Of a DNA stretch of 64,000 nucleotides, positions 43,715 through 53,241 are shown in pieces. The DNA lies in NCBI RefSeq assembly GCF_900128885.1, contig NZ_FQTU01000003.1, positions 1 through 64,000 on the forward strand, given 5' to 3'. Numbering within the stretch: position 1 is the stretch's first letter; each line of letters opens with the position of its first letter. This DNA comes from Alkalibacter saccharofermentans DSM 14828. Its GTDB lineage: Bacteria > Bacillota > Clostridia > Eubacteriales > Alkalibacteraceae. The notes below the pieces were generated by a model, which saw nothing but the letters and a program-made list of their open reading frames with translations, was not told the DNA's origin and did not search any database. The translations under genes and the position numbers were made by a program.

Positions 43715-44473
43715 ATGAAAAAAGTATTAGTATTGTTTACGGCATTGATGGTTTCTTTGGCTGTTTTCACAGGCTGTTCTTCTTCGGGTGATGGCGACAA
43801 GGTATACAAGATAGCTACTGATACCACATTTGCGCCATTCGAGTTTCAAGATGAAAGTGGAAATTATGTTGGTATCGACATTGACATCTTAGCCGCTATT
43901 GCCGAAGATCAAGGATTTGAGTACGAACTTAATCCTCTGGGCTTTAGCGCAGCTGTAGCAGCACTTGAGTCAAATCAAGCTGATGGGGTTATTGCAGGAA
44001 TGAGCATAACTGACGAAAGAAAACTTAAGTATGATTTTTCAGAAGCTTACTACGATTCTGGAGTTGTAATGGCTGTCAGCGCATCTAACGATGAAATCAA
44101 ATCATATGATGATCTTAATGGGAAAAAGGTAGCTGTAAAAGTTGGGACAGAAGGAGCGAGTTTCGCCGAGTCTATAGCAGAAACATATGGCTTCGAATTA
44201 GTTTACTTCGACGAGTCTCCGTTCATGTATGAAGATGTGGTCACCGGAAATTCCGTAGCGTGTTTTGAAGATTATCCTGTAATGGGATATGGTATATCAA
44301 AAGGAAATGGATTAAAAATAGTCACAGAGATGGAAAAAGGCTCTTCCTATGGATTTGCAGTTATGAAAGATAAAAATACAGAGCTTTTGGAAATGTTTAA
44401 TGCAGGTCTGGAAAACATCATCGAAAGTGGTAAATACCAAGAAATTTTAGACAAATATATTTCAGTAGAATAA
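43715..44473 (+). CDS. amino-acid ABC transporter binding lipoprotein
   Basis: A 252-aa family 3 substrate-binding protein with a lipobox ending VFTGC (Cys21). The domain starts at YKIATDTTFAPFEFQDESG, a hallmark of polar amino-acid binders (Gln, Arg, His or cystine). GLDI-type motif appears as VGIDIDILAAIAEDQG. First of three genes with a permease and ATPase. The exact amino acid cannot be read. Confidence 0.9.
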   Translation: MKKVLVLFTALMVSLAVFTGCSSSGDGDKVYKIATDTTFAPFEFQDESGNYVGIDIDILAAIAEDQGFEYELNPLGFSAAVAALESNQADGVIAGMSITDERKLKYDFSEAYYDSGVVMAVSASNDEIKSYDDLNGKKVAVKVGTEGASFAESIAETYGFELVYFDESPFMYEDVVTGNSVACFEDYPVMGYGISKGNGLKIVTEMEKGSSYGFAVMKDKNTELLEMFNAGLENIIESGKYQEILDKYISVE

Positions 44474-44485
44474 GAGGTTGTTTTT

Positions 44486-45148
44486 ATGAATTTAGGCAAA
44501 GTTTTTAGCGAGTCGTATCCTTTGTTATTTAGAGGAATGTCAATGACAGTTCAGGTGACTGTACTTGCCTTGATAATTGCATTATTTGTAGGCTTGATCA
44601 CAGCGCTTTTGGGAATGTCCAAAACACCTTTAAAGTACTTGTCAAAGGGTTACGTAGGTTTGATCAGAGGAACTCCTATGATCGTTCAAGTGTTTTACTT
44701 CTATTTCGCGCTACCTCAGTTGTTGCAGTTTTTAGGCTACAACGTTAGATTTACACCATTTTCTGCAGGGTTGTTAACTCTAACTCTAAATGCAGGAGCG
44801 TACATGTCTGAAATCTTCAGAGGAGCGATAATGGCAGTAAATACAGGTCAGATGGAGGCGGCAAGGAGCCTTGGCCTGTCACATTGGCAAGCTATGAGAA
44901 AGGTAATACTTCCACAGGCTTTTAGGATTTGTCTTCCTTCCCTGGTAAATCAGTTCATTATAACATTGAAGGATTCCTCGATTATCTCCGTTATCGGCTT
45001 TGCCGATATTGTTTATCAAGCAAAGATATATGTAGGAAGATCCATGGAAGCATTTGCTACATACACTTGGGTCGCACTATTTTACCTAGTTGTCATAACG
45101 GCACTGACCTATTTTGCTAAGATAGTAGAGAGGAAGGTGCAGATATGA
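44486..45148 (+). CDS. amino-acid ABC transporter permease
   Basis: A 220-aa HisM/GlnP-type permease with about five membrane segments. GLIRGTPMIVQVFYFYFALPQ and the EAA loop (QMEAARSLGLSHWQAMRKVILPQA) are diagnostic. It starts 12 bp after the binding-protein gene and its stop overlaps the ATPase start (ATGA). Confidence 0.93.
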   Translation: MNLGKVFSESYPLLFRGMSMTVQVTVLALIIALFVGLITALLGMSKTPLKYLSKGYVGLIRGTPMIVQVFYFYFALPQLLQFLGYNVRFTPFSAGLLTLTLNAGAYMSEIFRGAIMAVNTGQMEAARSLGLSHWQAMRKVILPQAFRICLPSLVNQFIITLKDSSIISVIGFADIVYQAKIYVGRSMEAFATYTWVALFYLVVITALTYFAKIVERKVQI

Positions 45149-45885
45149 CGACGCAAATAAAGGTCGAAAATTTACACAAATATTTTGGAGATCTTGAAGT
45201 CTTAAAGGGGATAAACGTAGAAATTAGCAAAGGTGAAGTTGTGTGTGTGATTGGTCCGAGTGGTTCCGGTAAGTCAACACTTCTAAGATGTATAAATAGG
45301 CTGGAAGAGGCAACCGATGGCAAGATATCAGTTGATGGTGAAATGATTACTGCAGCGGATGCTAATATAAACAAAATCAGGATGCACATAGGGATGGTAT
45401 TTCAACAATTCAACCTATTTCCCCATCTTAGCGTAAAAGCTAACATAATGATGGCACCGCTGGAACTCAAGCTTAAAACTAAAGAAGAAGCGGAAAAAAA
45501 GGCTTTGGAGCTTCTGAAAAGGGTAGGATTGTCTGAAAAGGCCAATGCTATGCCAAGGCAGCTCTCAGGCGGACAGCAACAGCGGGTAGCCATAGCTAGA
45601 GCCTTAGCTATGGAACCGGATATAATGTTGTTTGATGAACCTACCTCCGCACTAGACCCTGAAATGGTAGGAGAAGTACTGTCAGTAATGAAAGAACTAG
45701 CAGCTATGGGTATGACCATGGTTGTGGTAACTCATGAAATGGGTTTTGCAAGAGATGCGGCAGATCGAGTGCTTTTTATGGATGAAGGAATAATAATGGA
45801 AGAAGCTCCGCCTGAAGAAATGTTTACGAATCCCAAAAATTCTAGAACAAAAGAATTTTTACATAAGGTCTTATCAGCGAGATAA
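45145..45885 (+). CDS. amino-acid ABC transporter ATPase
   Basis: A 246-aa GlnQ-type ATPase. Walker A GPSGSGKST, Q-loop MVFQQFNLFPHLS, signature LSGGQQQR, Walker B IMLFDEPTSALD and the switch VVTHEMGFARD are intact. It energises uptake through the preceding permease. Confidence 0.93.
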   Translation: MTTQIKVENLHKYFGDLEVLKGINVEISKGEVVCVIGPSGSGKSTLLRCINRLEEATDGKISVDGEMITAADANINKIRMHIGMVFQQFNLFPHLSVKANIMMAPLELKLKTKEEAEKKALELLKRVGLSEKANAMPRQLSGGQQQRVAIARALAMEPDIMLFDEPTSALDPEMVGEVLSVMKELAAMGMTMVVVTHEMGFARDAADRVLFMDEGIIMEEAPPEEMFTNPKNSRTKEFLHKVLSAR

Positions 45886-45899
45886 GCAGAATGAAAAAA

Positions 45900-45996
45900 T
45901 GGCAGCTTGCTAGCTGCCGCAAACTGATGAAAAAGTCTTATGATTGATTAGGACTTTTTTATCAGTTTGACTGAGTGGCCACCCTAGGGTGGCCAT
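45900..45996 (+). terminator. three consecutive hairpins after amino-acid transporter
   Basis: Hairpin 1: GGCAGC/GCTGCC (45901-45918). Hairpin 2: a 17-bp stem, 45921-45937 with 45952-45968 (one G-U), including the T-run, so it is the likely terminator. Hairpin 3: the 20-bp perfect palindrome TGGCCACCCTAGGGTGGCCA (45976-45995), followed by TTTGCTTTT. Confidence 0.75.
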
Positions 45997-46110
45997 TTGC
46001 TTTTATCCTGAAATAAATATTAGTCACTATGAATCGAGTTTACTAAAGAAAAATTAATGATAGTTATTATTAAGGGTATTAATAAAAGAAAAAGCAATAA
46101 GGAGGTAGCC

Positions 46111-46575
46111 ATGTCATTTCAAATTATCAATAACGATATAACCAAATTGGATACAGAAGCCATAGTCAATGCTGCAAATACAGAGCTTCAGATGGGGGGA
46201 GGAGTATGCGGAGCCATATTTAAAGCCGCAGGGGCAGACAAGCTTCAAAGAGCTTGTGATGAAATTGGACAATGTCCTGTGGGCAAGGCGGTTATAACGG
46301 AAGGTTTTAACTTAAAAGCCAGATATATAATCCACACGGTGGGTCCGATTTGGAGAGGTGGAAGCGACAGCGAAGAACTCAAGCTTAAATCTGCATATAA
46401 AAGCTCATTGGAGCTGGCAAAAGAGCATGGAATAAAGTCTATTGCATTTCCCTTGATTTCATCGGGGATTTTCGGATACCCAAAGGAGAATGCCATATCA
46501 GTGGCTTCAAAAGCAATAGAAGAATTTTTAGAAAAAAACGATATGGATATATACCTGGTTCTGTTTGGAAAGTAA
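46111..46575 (+). CDS. macrodomain protein (ADP-ribose binding/hydrolase)
   Basis: A 154-aa stand-alone macrodomain. The ADP-ribose-binding motifs NAANTELQMGGGVCGAIF and SSGIFGYPKENA are complete. The MacroD-like group removes acetyl from O-acetyl-ADP-ribose or ADP-ribose from proteins. ATG 46111 is used because GGAGG precedes it. No ADP-ribosyltransferase or sirtuin gene lies beside it. Confidence 0.88.
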   Translation: MSFQIINNDITKLDTEAIVNAANTELQMGGGVCGAIFKAAGADKLQRACDEIGQCPVGKAVITEGFNLKARYIIHTVGPIWRGGSDSEELKLKSAYKSSLELAKEHGIKSIAFPLISSGIFGYPKENAISVASKAIEEFLEKNDMDIYLVLFGK

Positions 46576-46660
46576 TATTAAGCATGGGGTGAAGTTTGAA
46601 CAACAACCGCAATAAAAGTGAATTGTATTTAAGTTGCTGATTGAAAATACGAGGTGTGAT

Positions 46661-48073
46661 ATGAAAAACATGAAAGAGAAACTAAACAAATTTCTAAGCT
46701 TAATCATAGTGGTGGCTGCCGTTGGTTTTGTGTTGACAGCTTATTATACGTTTTTCGGAGGAAGCGATGTAGACCTTGAAGGGAAAAATAAGCTTAAGAT
46801 ACCGGAGATACTGGATGATTTAAATGCAGACCCTGGAATTGCAGAATTTAAGTTGGAGGCTGGTATTTCTCAAACAGAGTTCACAAAGGGGAGGTTAACC
46901 CCCACCTTGGGCTATAATGGTTCATATTTAGGGCCTGTGATTCGTCTCGTGAAAGGGCAGGATGTTAGCATCGTGGTTGAAAACAATCTAAATGAATGGA
47001 CCACTATCCACTGGCATGGATTAGTGGTAGATGGTGAAAATGACGGAGGTCCGATGCAGGGGATAGCTTCTGGAGAAACATGGAATGCAAAATTTAAAGT
47101 AGAACAGCCTGCTTCGACTTTGTGGTATCATCCACACTTTGCCGGTACGGTTGCGAACCAGGTTTATTACGGGTTGGCTGGACTGATTTACATTGATGAT
47201 GAATTTACGGACACTATGAGCATACCGAAAGATTATGGAATTGATGACATACCGCTGGTTGTTCAAGACAGAAACTTTAATATTGACGGAAGCTTCGATT
47301 ACAGGGTATCCATGATGGGGGTCGACAAAGGAGACAAAATTTTAGTTAACGGAACATTGGACCCATATTTTATCGTAAAACGAGAAAAAGTAAGGTTCCG
47401 GCTATTAAATGGATCTAATTCACAGAATTTCAGCTTCAGGTTGAGCAACAGGGCTGAGTTTTTGATGATTGCCTCAGACGGAGGTTTTTTAGAAAAACCT
47501 CTAAAAAAAGAAGCAATATTCTTATCGCCTGGAGAGAGGGCAGAAATAGTTGTGGATTTTTCTGAATTTAATGATAAGTCAGTAAAGTTAGTATCAAACG
47601 ATGATTTGATTTTAGAGCTTGTAATAGATGGAGAACTTGAGAAATCTCCAGATATTCCAGAAGAACTAGCAGAAGTTGCTGATATTGCTGCTGATGAAGC
47701 TTCAAATACAAGGATATTTGAGCTGCAAAGCATGGGGATAAGCGGTACGATCAATGGGAAATACTATGATATGAACAGAATAGATGAAAGGGTAGATTTA
47801 AATGCCACTGAATACTGGATAGTAAGAAATGTAGGGGGAATGATGGCTACAGGACATCCATTTCATGTTCATGGGACCCAGTTCCAAGTAGTGTCTAGAA
47901 ATGGCGAAAAGCCGACACCTGAAGAGTCGGGTCATAAAGATACGGTTTATGTGGATGTGGGTGAAGAGGTCGTGATTAAAGTAATGTTTAAAAAAGAAGG
48001 GCTTTTCATGTATCATTGCCACATACTAGAACACGAGGATAGAGGAATGATGGGGCAATTTATAGTGGAATGA
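46661..48073 (+). CDS. multicopper oxidase
   Basis: A 470-aa copper oxidase exported or anchored by an N-terminal hydrophobic helix (about 15-35). All four copper motifs are seen: IHWHG, WYHPHF, HPFHVHG and the type 1/trinuclear MYHCHILEHEDRGMM with an axial Met region. Relatives oxidise Cu(I), Fe(II), bilirubin or phenols with O2, or serve in cell division (FtsP/SufI). The next operon is a ferric iron transporter, so a ferroxidase or metal-detoxifying role is a reasonable inference. ATG 46661 follows GAGGTG. Confidence 0.88.
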   Translation: MKNMKEKLNKFLSLIIVVAAVGFVLTAYYTFFGGSDVDLEGKNKLKIPEILDDLNADPGIAEFKLEAGISQTEFTKGRLTPTLGYNGSYLGPVIRLVKGQDVSIVVENNLNEWTTIHWHGLVVDGENDGGPMQGIASGETWNAKFKVEQPASTLWYHPHFAGTVANQVYYGLAGLIYIDDEFTDTMSIPKDYGIDDIPLVVQDRNFNIDGSFDYRVSMMGVDKGDKILVNGTLDPYFIVKREKVRFRLLNGSNSQNFSFRLSNRAEFLMIASDGGFLEKPLKKEAIFLSPGERAEIVVDFSEFNDKSVKLVSNDDLILELVIDGELEKSPDIPEELAEVADIAADEASNTRIFELQSMGISGTINGKYYDMNRIDERVDLNATEYWIVRNVGGMMATGHPFHVHGTQFQVVSRNGEKPTPEESGHKDTVYVDVGEEVVIKVMFKKEGLFMYHCHILEHEDRGMMGQFIVE

Positions 48074-48080
48074 CTATATG

Positions 48081-48102
48081 CGCAGGGGAACCTGCGTTTT
48101 TT
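48081..48102 (+). terminator. terminator of multicopper oxidase gene
   Basis: CGCAGG with CCTGCG (48081-48096) followed by TTTTTT. Confidence 0.88.
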
Positions 48103-48157
48103 AATTAGGAAGAAGAGAATAACATATAAAAAAGATATAAATAATCATGTATCTGTA

Positions 48158-48186
48158 TTGACAAAGGGTTTTGTGCCATGTATAAT
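48158..48186 (+). promoter_or_regulatory. consensus promoter of iron transporter
   Basis: TTGACA (48158-48163), exactly 17 bp, TATAAT (48181-48186): a perfect sigma-A promoter. Confidence 0.88.
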
Positions 48187-48198
48187 CAAGCGTGTGAG

Positions 48199-48217
48199 AT
48201 TGATACTCATTATCAAT
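48199..48217. promoter_or_regulatory. Fur box
   Basis: ATTGATA-CTCAT-TATCAAT, a palindrome. The inner TGATACTCATTATCA matches the Fur 7-1-7 consensus TGATAATNATTATCA with one mismatch. It overlaps the start of transcription, as expected for iron-dependent repression. Confidence 0.82.
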
Positions 48218-48274
48218 TAAATAAAATTGAAGATACATCTTCAACAAATACAAAACATCTTAGGAGGCAGGAAA

Positions 48275-49339
48275 GTGAAAAAATCATTATTGGTTGGTTT
48301 GGTTATTACTCTTTTAACAATTGTGCTATTTACAGGATGCAGTTCCGATGGTCAAAATTCGGACTCGTCGTCAAATGAATTGGTGGTATATTCCGGAAGG
48401 AATGAAAAGTTTGTTGAAGAATTATTGAACAAATTCACTGAGGATACAGGGATTGAAGTTGTAGCTCTTCACGGGGCAAACCCGCTTCAGATTATTGAGG
48501 AAGGGAACAACCCGAGAGCGGATATATTTATATCAAATGATCTGGGAGCTCTAGGGTACTTAGATATGGAAGGTTACCTAGAGGGTAGCGACATCCAAGG
48601 AATTGACTCTATACCTGAAGAATTCAGAGCAGATAATAATTCGTATTTTGCTATCTCGGCAAGAGCTAGAGGATTTATTTACAACAAGGACTTGATCAGC
48701 GAAGATGAAATGCCAAAAAGCATAGAAGATCTTTTTGATCCAAAATGGTCTGAAGTGCCAAACGGTTATGCGATAACCAGAGGTGGAAATGGTGGAATGA
48801 TAGGACACGTATCTGCACTTAGATATGAGTGGGGGGACGAAAAAACAGCTGAGTGGATAACTGCCGTCAGAGAAAACTCTGCAGGGATATATGAAGGACA
48901 CGGAGACATCAGAAGGGCAGTAGGAGCAGGAGAGCATACATTTGGTCTAGTCAATAATTACTACTTCCACCAACAGCTCTTAGAACCTGAAAATAATAAT
49001 GTAGGTTTCATATATTTGGATCAGGAAGAAGGGCAAATGGGCGCAGTGGCAAATGCTGCAGGCGTTGGACTTGTCAAAGGCGGACCTAATTCCGATAACG
49101 CATCGGCTTTCCTAGAGTGGATTTTGCTTCCGGAAAACCAAGTTGCTTTTGTAGGGGAATCATTGGAGCTATTGATTAATTCACAATTCGGAGCGGAATA
49201 CCCGACTGAAGTCGAACCGTTTATTATTGAGTTTAAAGACTTGAAAGTCCAGGACATGCCTGTCAAAGAGCTTGGGAACTATTTTCAAGATACCAGAACG
49301 TTGATAGAAGAATCGGGATTGGACTTGGATTTAAAATAA
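48275..49339 (+). CDS. ferric iron ABC transporter binding lipoprotein
   Basis: A 354-aa iron-binding protein of the FbpA/FutA type. Lipobox LFTGC follows a hydrophobic signal. LVVYSGRNEKFVEELLNKFTEDTGI and NNPRADIFISND are family motifs, and VNNYYFHQQL carries the tandem tyrosines typical of Fe(III) ligands. GTG 48275 lies behind AGGAGG; longer forms would run into the leader. Fur box and consensus promoter lie upstream. Confidence 0.9.
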   Translation: MKKSLLVGLVITLLTIVLFTGCSSDGQNSDSSSNELVVYSGRNEKFVEELLNKFTEDTGIEVVALHGANPLQIIEEGNNPRADIFISNDLGALGYLDMEGYLEGSDIQGIDSIPEEFRADNNSYFAISARARGFIYNKDLISEDEMPKSIEDLFDPKWSEVPNGYAITRGGNGGMIGHVSALRYEWGDEKTAEWITAVRENSAGIYEGHGDIRRAVGAGEHTFGLVNNYYFHQQLLEPENNNVGFIYLDQEEGQMGAVANAAGVGLVKGGPNSDNASAFLEWILLPENQVAFVGESLELLINSQFGAEYPTEVEPFIIEFKDLKVQDMPVKELGNYFQDTRTLIEESGLDLDLK

Positions 49340-49371
49340 CGCGACAAATATTTATGTGAAGGAGCAGCAGG

Positions 49372-50949
49372 ATGAAGAAATTAAAACAGAAATGGTATGG
49401 GATGTGGAGAAGCAATCCCCCAAGTCTTATTCTTCTCCTGCTGGGACTTTTTGTAGCCTTTGTTATGGCAATACCTGTACTTTACGTAGCAGCAAGGTCT
49501 ATAACAGCAGGTGGGGAAAGATGGATGCGGCTTCTAGATGATAGGATCCCTCAGCTTCTGTGGAACACGGTATCTTTGGCTGCGGCTGTCACATTCATGG
49601 CAATTTTTCTAGGAGTATCCTTGGCTTGGATTCTTACAAGAACGGATATACCGGGGAAAAAAATATGGCAGTGGCTACTAGTGGTGCCTTTGGTTATTCC
49701 ACCGTATGTAGGGGCAGTTACCTATATCATAGTATTTGGCAGAAGTGGCTGGCTCAGAGATTTGTGGATAGGAGATTACCCATTTGACATTTATACATTC
49801 GGTGGGACATTTTTTGTACTATCCATGTTCACATATCCCTACGTATATCTTCTGGTAAGGGCTGCACTAAAAAAAATGAACCGAAGCTACGAAGAAGCAG
49901 CCTACTCACTTGGAATGAGTGCCTGGGAAACTTTTTGGAAGGTAAACCTTCCGTTGATGCGTCCGGCTATCGGAGCGGGGGCTATATTGGTAGCGCTTTA
50001 CGTCATGTCTGACTTTGGCGCTGTTTCAATGCTAAGGTACGTAACTTTCACTGCTGCGATATACTTTCAACGTGCTGGATTTGATACCGCATCAGCTGCG
50101 GTTTTGAGCCTCGTGTTGATTTTAATGACAGTAATTCTGTTGAGATTCGAATCTTGGAGCAGAAGGAAAAATAGGTACTATCAAACAGGAAGCTCCTATA
50201 AAAAGCCGGATACAATACCATTGGGCAAGCTTAAACCACTTGCTCTCTTTTATGTATCGTTGGTATTTTTTATTTCTGTAGTGCTTCCCATATCCGTTTT
50301 GATATACTGGTCACGGATTGGATTGGTGACAGGGGCGCTTGATATGAGATTTATAGGATTTGCATTGAATAGCCTTAAGGTTTCGGGACTTGCTGCCTTT
50401 TTATGCATGGCTTTTTCCATCCCGATAATTTATTTAAAAAGCAGATATCCCGCTTATCTTACTAGCTTCATAGACAGATTGGCTTACGCAGGATATGCTC
50501 TGCCAGGGGTAATCGTAGCGCTTGGATTCGTGTTCATATTCAACAATCATATACCGGCATTATACGGCACATTTTATGTGGTTGCCATAGCTTTCGTGGT
50601 GAGGTTTTTACCCCAGGCAATGCAATCCGGGGAGTCTTCCCTAAACCAGATATCTCCCAAAATAGACGAAGCGGCGAGGAGCCTGGGATATTCGTCCTGG
50701 GGCGTCATATTTAAAGTCATATTACCCAATATGCTCCCAGGAGTATTTGCCGGAGGTGCGCTGGTTTTTGTAAACTCCATCAAAGAGCTACCTGTAACTT
50801 TGATGCTGAGACCACCAGGGTTTGACACTTTGGCGATCAGGGTATACTTTGAGGCAAGTGAAGCAGTGTATCATTTAGCTGCACCTGCAGCACTTTTGAT
50901 CATATTGGTTTCAATAATCCCATTGAAGTACATGGTAAGCAAATATTAG
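49372..50949 (+). CDS. ferric iron ABC transporter permease
   Basis: A 525-aa FbpB-type permease made of two fused permease halves, about 1-265 and 270-525, with some 12 membrane segments. Each half has an EAA loop: MNRSYEEAAYSLGMSAWETF and ISPKIDEAARSLGYSSWGV. The fused arrangement is normal for this family. It starts 32 bp after the binding protein. Confidence 0.92.
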   Translation: MKKLKQKWYGMWRSNPPSLILLLLGLFVAFVMAIPVLYVAARSITAGGERWMRLLDDRIPQLLWNTVSLAAAVTFMAIFLGVSLAWILTRTDIPGKKIWQWLLVVPLVIPPYVGAVTYIIVFGRSGWLRDLWIGDYPFDIYTFGGTFFVLSMFTYPYVYLLVRAALKKMNRSYEEAAYSLGMSAWETFWKVNLPLMRPAIGAGAILVALYVMSDFGAVSMLRYVTFTAAIYFQRAGFDTASAAVLSLVLILMTVILLRFESWSRRKNRYYQTGSSYKKPDTIPLGKLKPLALFYVSLVFFISVVLPISVLIYWSRIGLVTGALDMRFIGFALNSLKVSGLAAFLCMAFSIPIIYLKSRYPAYLTSFIDRLAYAGYALPGVIVALGFVFIFNNHIPALYGTFYVVAIAFVVRFLPQAMQSGESSLNQISPKIDEAARSLGYSSWGVIFKVILPNMLPGVFAGGALVFVNSIKELPVTLMLRPPGFDTLAIRVYFEASEAVYHLAAPAALLIILVSIIPLKYMVSKY

Positions 50950-50960
50950 GACGGTGTCAT

Positions 50961-52016
50961 ATGATAGATATAGAATTAAATAATATAGGCAAAACATATT
51001 TTGGTGCAAAGGAACCTGCATTAAAGGATATTAACATATCTGTAGATAAAGGAACGATACTCACCCTTCTTGGTCCAAGTGGCTGTGGAAAGACGACTAC
51101 ATTGCGCCTTATAGCAGGCTTTGAAAGAGCTGACAAAGGGGAAATGAAAATCGGAGGCAAGGTGGTCAGCGATCAAAGCGCCTGGGTACCACCTGAAAAA
51201 AGAGGAGTAGGGATGGTTTTTCAGGATTATGCGCTATTTCCTCATTTGAATGTATTCGATAATGTTGCTTTTGGCTACAAAGAGAAAGATAAAAATGCCA
51301 GAATTGCTGAAGTATTGAAGCTTGTCAATCTTTCTGGATATGAGAATAGACGGCCCCATGAGTTATCAGGGGGACAACAGCAAAGGGTTGCCCTTGCGAG
51401 AGCTTTGGCGAGAAGACCGGTAGTGGTCCTGCTTGACGAACCATTCAGCAACTTGGATGCTGACCTTAGGGTTCAGATGCGGGTTGAAATTAAGAGAATA
51501 ATCAAGGACAGCGGTACAACCGCCATATTTGTATCCCATGATCAAAAGGATGCCCTTGCGATAAGTGACAAAGTAGTAGTAATGAAAGAAGGAGAGATAC
51601 AACAGATTGGCACTCCTAGAGAGATCTATCAATATCCTGAAAACAGATTTGTGGCAACATTTGTTGGACAGACTAATATTCTTGCAGGAACAATCAATGA
51701 TGATAAAGCATCTGTAAGAACTGCTTTCGGAGTAATGCCATGTAGCCATACCCACGACTTAAGTCCTGGAGAATATGCGTTTATCTCTATCAGACCGGAT
51801 AGCTTGGAGCTTGACGACTCGGGAGAAATTGAAGGGAAGCTTAAAGAATTCACTTACTCAGGAGATGCGATAGATGCGGTGATCATCGTAGAAACTCCAA
51901 GTGGAGAATGCAAGGATCTTCTGGTACACATACACCCTGAGAAAGTAGTGGATATAGGAGAAAATTTGAGATTTAAAGTGATACCGGATTTTGTGGCTGT
52001 TATCAGGCAGAACTAG
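50961..52016 (+). CDS. ferric iron ABC transporter ATPase
   Basis: A 351-aa FbpC/PotA-like ATPase. Walker A GPSGCGKTT, Q-loop MVFQDYALFPHLN, signature LSGGQQQR, Walker B VVLLDEPFSNLD, and a C-terminal TOBE-type domain (about 235-350). It starts 11 bp after the permease and completes the iron importer. Confidence 0.92.
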   Translation: MIDIELNNIGKTYFGAKEPALKDINISVDKGTILTLLGPSGCGKTTTLRLIAGFERADKGEMKIGGKVVSDQSAWVPPEKRGVGMVFQDYALFPHLNVFDNVAFGYKEKDKNARIAEVLKLVNLSGYENRRPHELSGGQQQRVALARALARRPVVVLLDEPFSNLDADLRVQMRVEIKRIIKDSGTTAIFVSHDQKDALAISDKVVVMKEGEIQQIGTPREIYQYPENRFVATFVGQTNILAGTINDDKASVRTAFGVMPCSHTHDLSPGEYAFISIRPDSLELDDSGEIEGKLKEFTYSGDAIDAVIIVETPSGECKDLLVHIHPEKVVDIGENLRFKVIPDFVAVIRQN

Positions 52017-52020
52017 GAAG

Positions 52021-52049
52021 AGCTCTTATCTTTATGGTAAGAGCTTTTT
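52021..52049 (+). terminator. terminator of iron transporter operon
   Basis: AGCTCTTA (52021-52028) pairs with TAAGAGCT (52038-52045), then T-run. Confidence 0.88.
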
Positions 52050-52069
52050 GTGGAAATATAAATAAAAGA

Positions 52070-52098
52070 TTGACACGTGTCAGTTAATGGTTTACAAT
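52070..52098 (+). promoter_or_regulatory. lacI-type promoter with overlapping operator
   Basis: TTGACA (52070-52075), 17 bp, TACAAT (52093-52098). The -35 is embedded in the palindrome TGACACGTGTCA (52071-52082), so the regulator probably represses itself. Confidence 0.78.
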
Positions 52099-52131
52099 AA
52101 CACCATGAAATAATTATGAATGGGGTAAATC

Positions 52132-53160
52132 ATGAAGAGTCGTGTAACCAGCGTCGATGTGGCAAAAGAAGCGGGAGTTTCTAGAACAACAGTTTCGTAT
52201 GTTTTAAATAATGTTGATAGCGTTAGCTTAAAAGAAGAAACTAGAGATAAGGTTCTTAAAGCTGCAAATAAACTTGGTTATTTCCCAGATAATACAGCTC
52301 AAGCTCTAAAAACAAATAAGGCGATGTCAATTGCAGTAGTATCAAGGCGTAAAATAGATGAGCATAGGTTTGTTCCTATATTAGGTGGAATTCAGTCTGT
52401 TTTATCAAAGGCGGGATACAATATATTGTTTTGTTCTGAAGAAAAAGATAAAGACGGATACCCAGAATATTATCGCCTGTTTAAAAGCAAAAAAGTTGAT
52501 GGATTGATATTCATAGCACATCAGGAACAGATGAAGCTTGAAGATATAGAAACTAGAATAAGTTTATTAAAGAAAGATAAAATCCCCAACGTTTTTATAG
52601 ATTATCACCTGAACCGTGAAGACATAAATAGTGTTGATATAGATTATTTTCAGGGTGCATACCTTATGATGCGTTATATTATAGATAAAAAACACAAAAA
52701 TATCGCTTTAATAATTCCTGATACAGAAACCGAGCAAGAAAAACAGAGGGTTGAGGGAGTAAAAAAAGCAGTATATGAAAGTGGGAGCGCGAGACTAACT
52801 ATTTACGATAAAATATTTACATTTTATGATTCCGATGAAGAAAAATCAATCGATAAAATAAGAAATATAATAAAGAGACAAAAGGAGTCAGCCATCATAG
52901 CTGCTTGGGCGCACGTAGGGCTATGTGTGATATCTGAAGCAAATAGAAATAAAATGGAAATTCCAAATGAGATAGCTGTTGCGGCGCTGGCGAGCAGCGG
53001 TTTCGAAAGATTTTTATATCCCAGCATGACATCGATAGAATTGCCTATGCGAGAGCTTGGAGAAAAAGCATCGCACATGATTTTAAGTAATTTAGCTGAT
53101 GCAAATATATGTGAGCAATCAAAAATTCCATGCAAGATTATAGAGATGGAATCAGTTTAG
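52132..53160 (+). CDS. LacI family transcriptional regulator
   Basis: A 342-aa repressor. The N-terminal helix-turn-helix VTSVDVAKEAGVSRTTVSYV and hinge helix (NTAQALKTNKAMSIAVV) are typical; the rest is the periplasmic-binding-like sugar-sensing domain. Three copies of TTGACACGTGTCA(A/G) flank this gene (52070, 53181, 53242), matching the dyad length used by LacI-type proteins. It likely controls itself and the downstream oxidoreductase/isomerase operon. Confidence 0.9.
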   Translation: MKSRVTSVDVAKEAGVSRTTVSYVLNNVDSVSLKEETRDKVLKAANKLGYFPDNTAQALKTNKAMSIAVVSRRKIDEHRFVPILGGIQSVLSKAGYNILFCSEEKDKDGYPEYYRLFKSKKVDGLIFIAHQEQMKLEDIETRISLLKKDKIPNVFIDYHLNREDINSVDIDYFQGAYLMMRYIIDKKHKNIALIIPDTETEQEKQRVEGVKKAVYESGSARLTIYDKIFTFYDSDEEKSIDKIRNIIKRQKESAIIAAWAHVGLCVISEANRNKMEIPNEIAVAALASSGFERFLYPSMTSIELPMRELGEKASHMILSNLADANICEQSKIPCKIIEMESV

Positions 53161-53180
53161 ATAATAAAACACAAGTTTTA

Positions 53181-53194
53181 TTGACACGTGTCAA
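53181..53194. promoter_or_regulatory. LacI-type operator TTGACACGTGTCAA (upstream)
   Basis: A 14-bp perfect palindrome, 61 bp centre to centre from the next identical site; two sites at that spacing could support looping. Confidence 0.78.
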
Positions 53195-53241
53195 TTACTA
53201 ATCTCCTACGGGATAATTTTTATGGACTAAACGCATTGAAA

